A stretch of DNA of 64,000 nucleotides from Roseococcus sp. SYP-B2431 (GCF_004336745.1 NZ_SJXD01000022.1:372001-436000), one strand, 5' to 3'; shown: positions 44,510-53,706, numbered from the stretch's first letter. Numbers and translations are program-made. Notes: a model not told the origin generated them from the sequence alone.

Positions 44510-45583
44510 ATGGAGCCCGCCCACGTCGCCCTGGCGCTCGCGCTACTGCCCGCCATCCTGGGCCTGATCAATCTGATCCGCCTGCCCGTCGCGCGCGGCA
44601 CGCCGCCCGCCGGCACGCGCGTCTCCGTGCTCATCCCCGCGCGCAACGAGGCGGACAATATCGGCGCCTGCCTGGAGGCCGCGCTGGCCTCCACCGGCTG
44701 CGCGATCGAGGTGCTGGTCATCGACGACGGGAGCACCGACGCCACCGCCGCCATCGTCGCCGGGTACCCCGCCGTCCGGCTGCTCCAGGCGCCGCCCCTG
44801 CCGCCCGGCTGGACCGGCAAGGTGCATGCCTGCGCCCGCCTGGCCGAGGCCGCCACCGGCACGCATCTGCTCTTCATCGACGCCGATGTCCGCCTCGCCC
44901 CGCATGCCGCCGCCGCCATGGCCGCGCGCGGGACGCCGATGGTGAGCGGCGTCCCGCGCCAGCGCATCGGCAGCCTGGGCGAGGCGCTGACCGTTCCCTT
45001 CATCAACTTCCTGCTGCTCTGCTACCTGCCCTTCGGCGGCCGCGCCGTCACGCGCCATCCGGGCCTCGCGGCCGCCTGCGGGCAGCTGCTGATGGTGGAG
45101 CGCGGCGCCTATGAGCGGGCCGGCGGGCATGCCGCCATCCGCGCCGTGCTGCATGACGCCATCGCCCTCGCCCGCCGCTTCCGCCGGGCCGGCGCCGATA
45201 CCGAGGTCGTGGACGGCGCTCCGCTGGCCGATTGCCGCATGTATGCGAGCTTCCCGGAGGCCTGGGCCGGCTTCCTCAAGAACGCGCGCGAGGGCATGGC
45301 CACGCCGCTCGGCCTTCCCGTCTGGACGGTGCTGCTGGCGGGCGCGCATCTCTGGCCCTGGGCGCTCCTGCCCGCGCCCGAGGCGGTCGCGGCGATCCTA
45401 CTGGGCCTCGCGGCCCGCACCGCCATCGCCTGGCGCGTGCGCGAGCCCTGGTGGACCGTGCCCCTGCATCCGCTGACCGTCCTCGTCGCGCTGGCCCTGC
45501 AATGGACGGCGCTGGCCCGCGGCGTCCTCGGCTACCCGGCGGGCTGGAAAGGGCGCGCATATCCCGGCACAAAGCGGGCATGA
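44510..45583 (+). CDS. Family 2 glycosyltransferase (CrtQ-like)
   Basis: 357 residues. N-terminal membrane helix, GT-A domain 'VSVLIPARNEADNIGACLEAA', 'VLVIDDGSTDATAAIV' and the metal DxD in 'LLFIDADVRLAPHA', then C-terminal hydrophobic helices (about 255-340). Such a layout is shared by CrtQ, which adds glucose to a C30 carotenoic acid, and by hopanoid-linked glycosyltransferases. The operon context favours CrtQ. One nt gap from the acyltransferase; 4-nt overlap with the synthase. Confidence 0.84.
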   Translation: MEPAHVALALALLPAILGLINLIRLPVARGTPPAGTRVSVLIPARNEADNIGACLEAALASTGCAIEVLVIDDGSTDATAAIVAGYPAVRLLQAPPLPPGWTGKVHACARLAEAATGTHLLFIDADVRLAPHAAAAMAARGTPMVSGVPRQRIGSLGEALTVPFINFLLLCYLPFGGRAVTRHPGLAAACGQLLMVERGAYERAGGHAAIRAVLHDAIALARRFRRAGADTEVVDGAPLADCRMYASFPEAWAGFLKNAREGMATPLGLPVWTVLLAGAHLWPWALLPAPEAVAAILLGLAARTAIAWRVREPWWTVPLHPLTVLVALALQWTALARGVLGYPAGWKGRAYPGTKRA

Positions 45584-47205
45584 ACCACCTGGCCGCCCCG
45601 GAGACGCCGAACCGGGACCACGACACGGAGAATTTCCCGACGGCCTCGCTCATCCTGGCAAAGCCCGTGCGCGCCCAGGTGATGGCCTTCTACCGCTTCG
45701 TCCGCATGGCCGACGACATCGCCGACAGCCCCTCCTTGCCGCCCGCGGAGAAGATCGCCCGGCTGGATGCCATGGAGGCCGCGCTGGACGATCCGGCCAC
45801 GTCGCTCGCCGTTGCGGCGCACCTGCATCGCGAGGGGGTCGGCACCGAGGAGGCGCGGCGCATGCTCTCGGCCTTCCGCCAGGATTCCGGACAGCGCCGC
45901 TATGCCGAGTGGGCCGATCTCGAGGACTACTGCACCTACAGCGCCGATCCCGTGGGCCGCATGCTGCTGCGCCTGCACGGCACCCATTCCGCCGAGGCGA
46001 AGCATGCGGCGGACGGGCTCTGCACCGCCCTTCAGATCCTGAATCACCTGCAGGACCTGGTGCCCGATCGGGACACTCTCGACCGCGTCTACCTCCCGCA
46101 ATCCTGGCTGGCCCTGGCCGGCGGCGAGGCCGCCTTCTTCGAGCCGGGCAACACGCGCCGCCGCGAGATCCTCGACGCCGCGCTGGACCGTGTGGAGGAT
46201 CAGCTGGACCGCGCCGCCGCCCTGCCCCGCCTCGTCGCCTCGCGGCGCCTGCGGCTGCAGTCGGCCATGACCCTCGGCCTCGCGCGCCGGCTGCTGGCGA
46301 AGCTGCGGGGAGCGGATCCAGTGCTCGGCCGCGTGGCCCTGGGCAAGGTGGATATGGCACGCGAGGCCCTGGCCGCGCCCTTCCCGACCCCCTCCGACGC
46401 CGAGGTGGTGGCCGATCGCGTGCGCCGCGCCGGCTCCTCCTTCGCGCGTGGCATGGCGACGCTGAAGGGCGACCGCCGCCGGGCGCTCTGGGGCGTCTAT
46501 GCCTTCTGCCGCGTGGTGGACGACATCGCCGACGGCCGGATGCCGGAGACGGAGAAGCGCCGCCTCCTCGCCGGCTGGCGGGCGAAGCTGACCACGCCGG
46601 ACTGCGCCCTCTCGCGCGAGCTCCTCTGGGCGCGCGAGGCTTTCGAGATCCCGTATGCCGAATGCGACGCCATGATCGCCGGCATGGAGACCGATGCCGG
46701 CGACCGCGTGCGCCTGCCCGACGAGGCCGCGCTCGACCTCTACTGCCGCCGCGTCGCGGGCAGCGTGGGTGCGATGAGCGTCCGCATCTTCGGCGATCCC
46801 GAGGCCGAAGCCTGGGGCCTGGCGCTCGGCCACACATTTCAGCTCACCAACATCCTGCGCGACGTGGACGAGGATGCGGTGCGTGACCGCGTCTATGTGC
46901 CGCTCAGCGTGCTGAGGAAGGCCGGCATCCCGGACGGTCCGGCGCAAATGATCGTGGCGCATCCGGCTTTCGCCGGCATCTGCAAGGAGATCGCCGGCCG
47001 CGCCTCCGGCGGCTATCTCCAGGCCGAGGCGCTGCTGCCGCGCCATGACGTCGAGGCGCTGCGCCCGGCGCGCGTGATGATGTGGGGCTATCGCCGCATC
47101 CTCGACCACATGCTGGCCCAGGGCTGGTCGCTGCCGCGTGCCCGCGCGCGGCTGACGAAATCGGAGAAGCTGCGCATGGCGGTCTTCGCGGTCACGGGCA
47201 AGTGA
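45580..47205 (+). CDS. Fused HpnC-HpnD squalene synthase (two-domain)
   Basis: 541 residues with two complete squalene/phytoene synthase domains. Residues 1 to about 275 are HpnC-like: starts 'RDHDTENFPTASLILAKPVR', first acidic motif DDIAD (45-49), second region 'LQDLVPDRDTLDRVYLP' (157-173). Residues about 278-541 are HpnD-like: 'VRRAGSSFARGMATLKGDRR', DDIAD (314-318), 'LTNILRDVDEDAVRDRVYVP' (422-441). HpnD makes presqualene diphosphate from farnesyl diphosphate; HpnC turns it into hydroxysqualene. These are normally separate genes. The frame is continuous with no stop or second start signal between. Confidence 0.88.
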   Translation: MNHLAAPETPNRDHDTENFPTASLILAKPVRAQVMAFYRFVRMADDIADSPSLPPAEKIARLDAMEAALDDPATSLAVAAHLHREGVGTEEARRMLSAFRQDSGQRRYAEWADLEDYCTYSADPVGRMLLRLHGTHSAEAKHAADGLCTALQILNHLQDLVPDRDTLDRVYLPQSWLALAGGEAAFFEPGNTRRREILDAALDRVEDQLDRAAALPRLVASRRLRLQSAMTLGLARRLLAKLRGADPVLGRVALGKVDMAREALAAPFPTPSDAEVVADRVRRAGSSFARGMATLKGDRRRALWGVYAFCRVVDDIADGRMPETEKRRLLAGWRAKLTTPDCALSRELLWAREAFEIPYAECDAMIAGMETDAGDRVRLPDEAALDLYCRRVAGSVGAMSVRIFGDPEAEAWGLALGHTFQLTNILRDVDEDAVRDRVYVPLSVLRKAGIPDGPAQMIVAHPAFAGICKEIAGRASGGYLQAEALLPRHDVEALRPARVMMWGYRRILDHMLAQGWSLPRARARLTKSEKLRMAVFAVTGK

Positions 47206-48470
47206 GCATCCCGTCCGATCGCGACGCGGAGCGGCGCGTGAATCGGCCGGGTGTTGGTGTCACCCATGTGGTGGGCGCCGGCCTGGCCGGCCTCGCCGCG
47301 GCGCATGCGCTCGCCACGCAGGGCCGCATGGTCACGCTCCATGAATCCACGCCCGGCGCCGGCGGCCGCGCCCGCGCCCTGCCCGACGGGACCGACAACG
47401 GCACCCATGCGCTGATCGGCGCCAACCGGGCCGCGCTGGGCTTCCTCGACGCCATCGGCGCGCGACAGTTCTGGCTGGAGCCGGAGCCGGACGGACTGCC
47501 CGTGCTGGACCTCGCGGACGGCTCCGCCCGGCAGGTGGCGCTCTCGCCCTTCGGCTGGTGGCGGGCGGATCGCCGCCCCGCCGGCGTCACGCCCGGCGCC
47601 GTGCTCGCCATGGCCGGCATGGCGATGTCCGGCGAGGACCGCACCGTCGCCGAAGCCATGCGGGCCCATCCCGCCTTCCTGCGCGGCTTCGTGGACCCGC
47701 TGGTGATCGCGGCGTTGAACACGCCCTCCGCCGAGGCCTCCTCGCAGCGCCTGGCCCAGGTGCTGCGGCGCCTGGGCGCGCCGGGCGCGACGCGGCTGCT
47801 GGTGGCGCGGCGCGGCCTGGGGCCGGACCTCGTGGAGCCGGCGCTGGCCGCGCTCGCCCTGGCCGGCGCGGCCTATCGTCCGGGCCATCGGCTGCGGGGC
47901 ATCACGCAGGAGGGAGGCCGCGCCACCGCGCTGTCCTTCCAGGACCACGAGACGCCGCTCGCGCCGGCCGACCGCGTGATCCTGGCCCTCCCGCCCTGGG
48001 AGGCGCTACGCCTGATGCCGGGCCTGCCGGCGCCGGAGGCCCATGCGCCGATCGTGAACCTGCACTTCGCGCAGGGATGTCCCGGCGCGGTGCGCTTCCT
48101 CGGCCTGCTCGGCGGGCTGTGCCAATGGGTGCTGATCCGCCCCTCCGGCGTGGCCGTCACCGTGAGCGCGGGCGATGCCGAGGCGGATCAGGAGGTGGAG
48201 GAACTTGCCCCGCGCGCCTGGGCCGAGATTCGCCGCGCCGTGAAGGCCTTCGGCGTCGCCGGCGACTGGCCCGAGGCGCCGCCGCCCTGCCGCGTCGTGA
48301 AGGAGCGTCGGGCCACGCCCCGCCATCGCGTGGGCCATATCCCCACGCCGCCGCGCCTGCCCCTCGCCAACCTCGCCTTGGCCGGCGACTGGACCTGGCC
48401 GGACCTGCCGGCGACCATCGACGCGGCCATCCGCTCCGGCCTCGCCGCCGCGCAGGCCTTGCCCGAATGA
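47202..48470 (+). CDS. hpnE: HpnE-like hydroxysqualene dehydroxylase
   Basis: 422 residues from a GTG that overlaps the upstream stop. FAD-dependent amine-oxidase fold: 'THVVGAGLAGLAAAHALATQG', 'GAGGRARALPDGTDNGTHAL', and the C-terminal 'LAGDWTWPDLPATIDAAIRSG' typical of HpnE. HpnE reduces hydroxysqualene to squalene, completing the HpnC/D/E route. A few extra N-terminal residues before THVVG suggest a later start is possible (GTG near 47238). Confidence 0.86.
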   Translation: MSIPSDRDAERRVNRPGVGVTHVVGAGLAGLAAAHALATQGRMVTLHESTPGAGGRARALPDGTDNGTHALIGANRAALGFLDAIGARQFWLEPEPDGLPVLDLADGSARQVALSPFGWWRADRRPAGVTPGAVLAMAGMAMSGEDRTVAEAMRAHPAFLRGFVDPLVIAALNTPSAEASSQRLAQVLRRLGAPGATRLLVARRGLGPDLVEPALAALALAGAAYRPGHRLRGITQEGGRATALSFQDHETPLAPADRVILALPPWEALRLMPGLPAPEAHAPIVNLHFAQGCPGAVRFLGLLGGLCQWVLIRPSGVAVTVSAGDAEADQEVEELAPRAWAEIRRAVKAFGVAGDWPEAPPPCRVVKERRATPRHRVGHIPTPPRLPLANLALAGDWTWPDLPATIDAAIRSGLAAAQALPE

Positions 48471-49789
48471 CCCCGGCCAGCGCCCTGGCCCGCCTCCGCA
48501 CCGTCGAAGCCGAGGATGGCGCGCCCAGCCTGGCGCGGCGGCGGGCGCTGCTCGCCGCCCTCCGCCGCTCGGTGATCGCCCGCGCCGATGCCGTCGCCGA
48601 GGCGGCCCATGCCGATTTCGGCCAGCGCGACCGCACGGACACGCTGCTGGCCGATGTCCTGCTCGTCGCCGAGGCGGCCGCCTATTCGCGCCGCTGGCTG
48701 CGCGACTGGGCGCGCCCGAAGCCGGCGCCCGTGCCGCTGCCCTTCCTGCCCGCACGCGCCTGGACGGAATGCGTGCCGAAGGGCGTCGTCGGCATCATGG
48801 CGCCGTGGAACTACCCGCTGCAGCTCGCGCTGCTGCCCGCGATCGACGCCATCGCCGCCGGCAACCGCGTGGTGCTGAAGCCGTCCGAATCCGCGCCGCG
48901 CGTCGCCGCGCTCATCGCGGAGATCGCGGCCGAGGCCTGGGGGCCGCGCATCGCCGCGGTGGTCCAGGGCGCATCCGAGGTGGCGGCCGATTTCGCCGCG
49001 CAGCCTTGGGATCACCTGGTCTTCACGGGCGGCACGGAGACCGGCCGCAAGGTCATGCGGGCGGCGGCGGAACACCTCACCCCGCTGACGCTCGAGCTCG
49101 GCGGCAAATGCCCGGCGCTGGTCCTGCCCGGGGCCGATCTGGCCCGCGCAGCGCGCGACATCCTGGCTGCCAAGGCCGTGAATGCCGGCCAGACCTGCAT
49201 CGCGCCCGACACCGTGCTCCTTGTGGGCCACGGCGCGGCGGAGTTCGCGCGCGCCGCCCGGGCCAGCGGAATCGCGGGGACCGGTACGGCCGTGATCAAC
49301 ACGGCGCAACAGGAACGGCTTGACCGCCTCGGCGCCGGGAGCGCCATCACCTGGCTGGGGGCGGAACCGGGGGCGATCGGCCTGGCCCCGTCGAAAGGCG
49401 GCCTGGCCGAGGAGGAGATCTTCGGGCCCATCCTGGCCGTCGAGGAATGCGCGGGGCTGGACGCGGCCCTCGCCTGGATTCGCGCCCGCCCGCATCCGCT
49501 GGCCATCTATGCCTTCGGCGCCACCGGCGCCGAGGAGGCGGCCATTGCCGCCGGCACCAAATCCGGGGCACTGCTGACCGGCCGGGCGCTGGACTATGCG
49601 GCCTTCCCCGGCCTCCCCTTCGGCGGGGTCGGCGCCTCGGGCTTCGGCCGCCGGAACGGCGAGGCCGGCTTCCGCGAATTCAGCCATTCACGCGCCCGGG
49701 TGCGGCACGGAGGCTGGAGCCTGTCGCGGCTCCTCGACCGGCCGCGGGCCGCCATGGCGCAGCGGCTGGCGCGACGGCTGGTGCGGTGA
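48467..49789 (+). CDS. Aldehyde dehydrogenase of the carotenoid operon
   Basis: 440 residues. Catalytic Cys in 'KAVNAGQTCIAPDTVLL', Glu in 'LTLELGGKCPALV', cofactor region 'GIMAPWNYPLQLALLPAIDA' and 'LVFTGGTETGRKVM'; ends 'LPFGGVGASGFGRRNGEAG'. In C30 pathways such an enzyme (AldH) turns diapocarotenals into carotenoic acids. Last gene of the unit and overlaps HpnE by 4 nt. Slightly shorter than many ALDHs (about 450-500). Confidence 0.88.
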   Translation: MTPASALARLRTVEAEDGAPSLARRRALLAALRRSVIARADAVAEAAHADFGQRDRTDTLLADVLLVAEAAAYSRRWLRDWARPKPAPVPLPFLPARAWTECVPKGVVGIMAPWNYPLQLALLPAIDAIAAGNRVVLKPSESAPRVAALIAEIAAEAWGPRIAAVVQGASEVAADFAAQPWDHLVFTGGTETGRKVMRAAAEHLTPLTLELGGKCPALVLPGADLARAARDILAAKAVNAGQTCIAPDTVLLVGHGAAEFARAARASGIAGTGTAVINTAQQERLDRLGAGSAITWLGAEPGAIGLAPSKGGLAEEEIFGPILAVEECAGLDAALAWIRARPHPLAIYAFGATGAEEAAIAAGTKSGALLTGRALDYAAFPGLPFGGVGASGFGRRNGEAGFREFSHSRARVRHGGWSLSRLLDRPRAAMAQRLARRLVR

Positions 49790-49792
49790 CGT

Positions 49793-51124
49793 TCAACTCT
49801 CCCTGAACGCCCGCGCGAAGGAATCCCGGATGGGCTGCGTCAGGTAGTCCCAGAAGGACCGCTGTCCGAGCATGATATGCGCCTCGACGGGCATGCCGGG
49901 CGTGAGCGCCATTCCGTTCAGCCGCGCGAGCTGCTCCGGATCCACCTGGATCTGGGCGCGGTAATGCGAGGCCCGTGCCTGCTGATCGATAGTGACGTCG
50001 GCGGCGACGAAGGTCACGTGCCCATGCAGCGCGGGCACGAGCCTCTGGCGGAAGGCCGGCAGCCGGATCTCCGCCGGCAGTCCCGGATGCACCACGTCGA
50101 TGTCGGTCGGCTGGATCTGCACCTCGGCGACGAGACGGTCCCGGGCGGGCACCAGCTCCATCACAGGATCGCCCGCCCGGACCACCGCCCCCAGGTTGAA
50201 CACCCGCAGGTTGACGATCGTCCCATCCTCCGGCGCCAGGATATCGCGGCGGGTGGAGACATCCGCCGCGGCCTTCAGGCGCTCCTCGGCCTCGGCCAGG
50301 CGGGCAGCGACCTCGCGGGCCTCGGTGCCGGCCTCCTGCATGCGCTGGTCCAGGGCGGCTTGCCCCTGGCTCCCCGACTCCTCGATCGCGGCCTCGGAGC
50401 GGCGGATCTGGCCCTGCAGGTCGGCGACGGTGCCTTCGACGCCGGCGAGCGAGCGCTGGAGCGCAAGAAGTTCGGGAAGCCGGGCCAGGCCCTGCCGGAC
50501 GAGGCTGCGGCGCATGGCCTCCTCCTGGCGCAGCAGCGCGAGCTGGCGCTGCGCCGCTTCCATCTGCCCGCCCGCAGAGGCGATCCCGGCCCGGGCCTGG
50601 TCGCGGCGATGGGCCAGCACGGCGAGCTGGCTGTCGAGGCTGGCCTGGCGGGCCTGGAACAGTGCGCGCTGCCCGGCGATCGCCTCGGCGACGCGCGGAT
50701 CGGCGGCTAGGGCCAGCAGCTCCGGCGGAAACCGGATCTCTAGCGCCCGGGACAGCTCGGCGGCGAGCCGCGCCTGCTGGGCGAGCAGCGCCGCCCGTTG
50801 GGCCTGGGCGGCGAGGCTGGCCGCGCCGGACTGGGCATCGTCGAGGCGCAGGACGAGCTGTCCCTGCCGGACCCGGTCGCCGTCGCGGACCAGGATCTCG
50901 CGGACGAGGCCGCCTTCGAGGTGCTGCAAGGTGCGCCGCGTGCCCTCGACCTTGATCATGCCCGGCGCCAGCGCCGCTTCGGCCAGCGGCGCCAGCGCGG
51001 CCCAGGCCGCGAAGCCTCCCCCGCAACCCAGCATGGTGAGAAGGCCAATGGCGAGCGCCGCGCCGGCGCGCGGCCGGTCGCCCGGCGGAAGGAGGGCGGG
51101 GAGCGGGAGGAGGGCGGCGGGCAT
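49793..51124 (-). CDS. HlyD-family periplasmic adaptor of a type I secretion system
   Basis: 443 residues. One membrane helix at about 20-45 ('ALAIGLLTMLGCGGGFAAWAAL'), then a beta-barrel/lipoyl part 'VEGTRRTLQHLEGGLVREIL', a long coiled-coil hairpin (about 100-290) and the second lipoyl half 'ILAPEDGTIVNLRVFNLGAVV', closing with 'GMPVEAHIMLGQRSFWDYLTQP'. This is the PrtE/HlyD adaptor plan that links the inner-membrane ABC protein with TolC. The ATG overlaps the exporter stop (ATGA). Confidence 0.93.
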   Translation of the reverse strand: MPAALLPLPALLPPGDRPRAGAALAIGLLTMLGCGGGFAAWAALAPLAEAALAPGMIKVEGTRRTLQHLEGGLVREILVRDGDRVRQGQLVLRLDDAQSGAASLAAQAQRAALLAQQARLAAELSRALEIRFPPELLALAADPRVAEAIAGQRALFQARQASLDSQLAVLAHRRDQARAGIASAGGQMEAAQRQLALLRQEEAMRRSLVRQGLARLPELLALQRSLAGVEGTVADLQGQIRRSEAAIEESGSQGQAALDQRMQEAGTEAREVAARLAEAEERLKAAADVSTRRDILAPEDGTIVNLRVFNLGAVVRAGDPVMELVPARDRLVAEVQIQPTDIDVVHPGLPAEIRLPAFRQRLVPALHGHVTFVAADVTIDQQARASHYRAQIQVDPEQLARLNGMALTPGMPVEAHIMLGQRSFWDYLTQPIRDSFARAFRES

Positions 51125-52860
51125 CAGGCGCGAGCTCCGATGAGTTCGACGGGGGGCCTGGCCAGGCCCGAGGAATGCGCGGGGCCGGCGAGGCGCTTCA
51201 GGACCTCCGCGCGCGGCCCGAACATCTCGGCCGCGCCGTCGCGGAGGACGAGGAGCTTGTCGGCCTGGTTCATCAGGGCAGGCCGGTGCGAGACGAGGAC
51301 GACGGTGACCCGCCGTTCCCGCAGGCGGCAGATCGCACGGGCCAGCGCCAGCTCGCCATCCCCGTCGAGATTGGAGTTGGGCTCGTCGAGGACGACGAGG
51401 CGGGGCCCGCCATGCAGCGCGCGGGCCAGCCCGATCAACTGGCGCTGGCCGCCGGAGAGATGGGCGCCGCCCTCGCCGATCTCGGTCTCGTAGCCCTGGG
51501 GCAGTCGCAGGATCATCTCGTGGCAGCCGGCGAGCCGGGCGGCCTCGTAGACATCCTCCGGGGCGGGATTCTCCGCCATGCGGGCGATGTTCTCGAGCAC
51601 GGTTCCCTCGAAGAGCTCGACGCCCTGGGGCAGGTAGCCGAGATGGCGGCCGATATCCTCGCGCCGCCACAGGAAGACATCGGCGCCGTCGAGGCGGACG
51701 CGGCCCATCGAGGGGGCCAGCGTCCCGATGATCAGGCGCAGCAGGGTGGTCTTGCCGGCGCCGGAGGGGCCGATGACGGCGAGGCTTTCGCCGGGAGCCA
51801 GCGCCAGGGCCACGCCCTTGATGACCGGCACCTGCCGGCCGGGCAGCGCATAGGAGATGCGGTCGACCTGCAGCGCGCCCTTGGGGGCGGGAAGCGGCAG
51901 GCCGGGCGGACGCAGGCGGGGGAGCGCCAGGAAGGATTGCAGCCGGCGCAGCGCCTGGCGGGCCTGGACGAGCTGCTTCCATCCGCCGACGACCTGCTCG
52001 ACGGGAGCGAGCGCCCGCCCCATGACGATGGAGGCGGCGATGGAGGCGCCGGCGGTGAGCTGCTGCTGCAGGACCAGCCAGGCGCCTGCGCCCAGCACCG
52101 CGAGTTGCAGGAGCAGGCGGAGCAGCTTGGTGAGCGCGAGGCAGGCGGCGGCGCGGTCGGCGGCCTCGTCCTGAGGCGCCTGCGCCTCGAGATGGGCGCG
52201 GCGCCAGCGGGCGGTCAGCGCCGGCATCATCCCCATGCTGTCGATGACCTCGGCGTTGCGGGCGACGCCCTCGGCGCGACGATGGCCCTGCAGCGCGGCG
52301 AAGCCGGCTTGCTGGAGGGCGTGGGCCGTCAACGCCTCATGGGCGACGGCCAGCGCCAGGAGGAGGAGGGCCCCGGCCAGCGCGATGCCGCCCATGAGCG
52401 GGTGCAGCAGGAAGATCATCGCGAGGTAGATCGGCACCCAGGGGAGGTCGAAGAGGGCCAGCATGCCGGGGGAGCCGAGAAAGCCGCGGCACAGGCCAAG
52501 GTCGCGCAGCGCCTCCATCCGGTAGGGCAGGCCGCGCAACTGCGCCTCGATGGCGCGGGCGAAGCCCTCCGGGGCCACGCGTGCCTCGATCCAGGCCGCG
52601 GCGCGCTGCATCACGACGCTGCGGCAGAATTCCAGGACCGAGAAGACCACCAGGGCGAAGGACGCCAGCAGGGTGAGGTACAGGAGCGTGTCCAGGTTCC
52701 GCGTGGCCAGGACGCGGTCGAACACCTGCATCATGTAGATGGAAACGGTCAGCTGGAGGACGTTCACCACGCCGGAGAACATCCCCACCGCCCCGAAATA
52801 GGGACGGCAGGACCGCAGCGCCTGCGTGATCGGAGACGCCGCCAGGGGCACCGGCGTCAT
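51124..52860 (-). CDS. Type I secretion ABC transporter (PrtD type)
   Basis: 578 residues. N-terminal membrane domain with about six helices starting 'YFGAVGMFSGVVNVLQLTVS' and 'MMQVFDRVLATRNLDTLLYL'; ATPase domain with Walker A 'IGPSGAGKTTLLRLIIG', signature 'LSGGQRQLIGLARAL' and Walker B 'LVVLDEPNSNLD' (the 'PNSNLD' form is usual in PrtD exporters). I chose ATG 52860; an in-frame GTG at 52974 would add 38 residues without family likeness. No RTX or other substrate gene and no tolC lies in the window. Confidence 0.93.
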   Translation of the reverse strand: MTPVPLAASPITQALRSCRPYFGAVGMFSGVVNVLQLTVSIYMMQVFDRVLATRNLDTLLYLTLLASFALVVFSVLEFCRSVVMQRAAAWIEARVAPEGFARAIEAQLRGLPYRMEALRDLGLCRGFLGSPGMLALFDLPWVPIYLAMIFLLHPLMGGIALAGALLLLALAVAHEALTAHALQQAGFAALQGHRRAEGVARNAEVIDSMGMMPALTARWRRAHLEAQAPQDEAADRAAACLALTKLLRLLLQLAVLGAGAWLVLQQQLTAGASIAASIVMGRALAPVEQVVGGWKQLVQARQALRRLQSFLALPRLRPPGLPLPAPKGALQVDRISYALPGRQVPVIKGVALALAPGESLAVIGPSGAGKTTLLRLIIGTLAPSMGRVRLDGADVFLWRREDIGRHLGYLPQGVELFEGTVLENIARMAENPAPEDVYEAARLAGCHEMILRLPQGYETEIGEGGAHLSGGQRQLIGLARALHGGPRLVVLDEPNSNLDGDGELALARAICRLRERRVTVVLVSHRPALMNQADKLLVLRDGAAEMFGPRAEVLKRLAGPAHSSGLARPPVELIGARA

Positions 52861-53020
52861 GGCGCGGGCCGGCGCGAAACCGGGCCCCGACACGGGCTCC
52901 GACACGGGCAAAGGGACATCATCGAAGGAGCCTCTCGCACATTTTGTGGATCGGAACCGAAGCGGTGTCTCCACCGTCCGGGCCGCCGCAATCTGCGCTG
53001 AGGATCCTTGCTTGACCGTT

Positions 53021-53034
53021 AACGCGAGCGCGTT
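53021..53034. terminator. Short palindrome, possible weak terminator
   Basis: AACGCG-AG-CGCGTT followed by TTTG on the plus strand, just past the ankyrin gene's stop and before the exporter gene (both minus). It is perfectly palindromic but short, and its loop is too tight for a full stem, so only a weak transcription block or protein site is plausible. The surrounding 52861-53043 gap is AT-richer than average. Confidence 0.3.
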
Positions 53035-53043
53035 TTGTTCCGG

Positions 53044-53706
53044 TCAGTTCCGGCCACGGCGGACGGCCGCCGGGCCCGGCCGCGAGGCGCCGGCCGGAAG
53101 GCCGGCATCGAAGCCCAGGAAGCCGATCGAGGGCTGCGGCGTCCCGCCATTGGCCTGCCAGAGCTGCGGCAGGCGCGCGGCGCCGCCGGTCGCCTGGATC
53201 GGGGGTTCCGGGGCCGGACGGGAACGCGCGGCCGCGGCGGCCGCGGCCGCGCGCTGGGCCCGGGGATCCGGCCCCGAACGCTCGGGCGGAGGCGGCGCGC
53301 TGCCCGAGCCGCGCATCGAGAGGAGGTAGAACATGATGTCCGGCCGCCCGCGATCCACGGCGGAATCCACCGCGGTCAGGCCGAGCGCATTGCGTGCGTT
53401 CACGTCGGCGCCGCGCGCCACCGCGTCGCGCACCGTCTGGATGTCGCCGCGGGTGATGCCGTCGAAGAGCGCGTCGTTGGGATTCATGGCCGAGGGAGGG
53501 GTCTCGGCCGGAATCGGCGCCGTGCCACGCTGAGCCGCCACGCCCGGCAGGGCCGGCGCCGGCTCGCGCGGGCGCTGGTCGGGCGCGGGACGCGCCGTCG
53601 TGCGGCCGCTGCCGAGCATGCCCTGCGCGAAGGCGGGGGGCGCGAAGGCCGGCAGGGTCGCGAGAAAGGCGGTGGCGGCGATCGCCGCCCGGGCCGTGCT
53701 GCGCAT
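53044..53706 (-). CDS. Secreted protein with ankyrin repeats
   Basis: 220 residues. Signal peptide MRSTARAAIAATAFLATLPA... ending AFAQG, a Pro/Ala-rich linker (about 28-75), then about two ankyrin repeats ('NDALFDGITRGDIQTVRDAV', 'ARGADVNARNALGLTAVDSA', 'DRGRPDIMFYLLSMRG') and an Ala/Pro-rich tail. It should act in the periplasm or outside, in protein binding. It lies upstream of the type I exporter pair on the same strand, separated by 183 nt. It lacks an RTX-type C-terminus, and its Sec signal argues against being that exporter's substrate. Confidence 0.8.
   Translation of the reverse strand: MRSTARAAIAATAFLATLPAFAPPAFAQGMLGSGRTTARPAPDQRPREPAPALPGVAAQRGTAPIPAETPPSAMNPNDALFDGITRGDIQTVRDAVARGADVNARNALGLTAVDSAVDRGRPDIMFYLLSMRGSGSAPPPPERSGPDPRAQRAAAAAAAARSRPAPEPPIQATGGAARLPQLWQANGGTPQPSIGFLGFDAGLPAGASRPGPAAVRRGRN

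Noticed and set aside
52861-52974. 38-residue N-terminal extension of the PrtD-like exporter from GTG 52974
   Set aside because: It is not like other exporters, whose N-termini begin just before the first helix; kept only as an alternative start.
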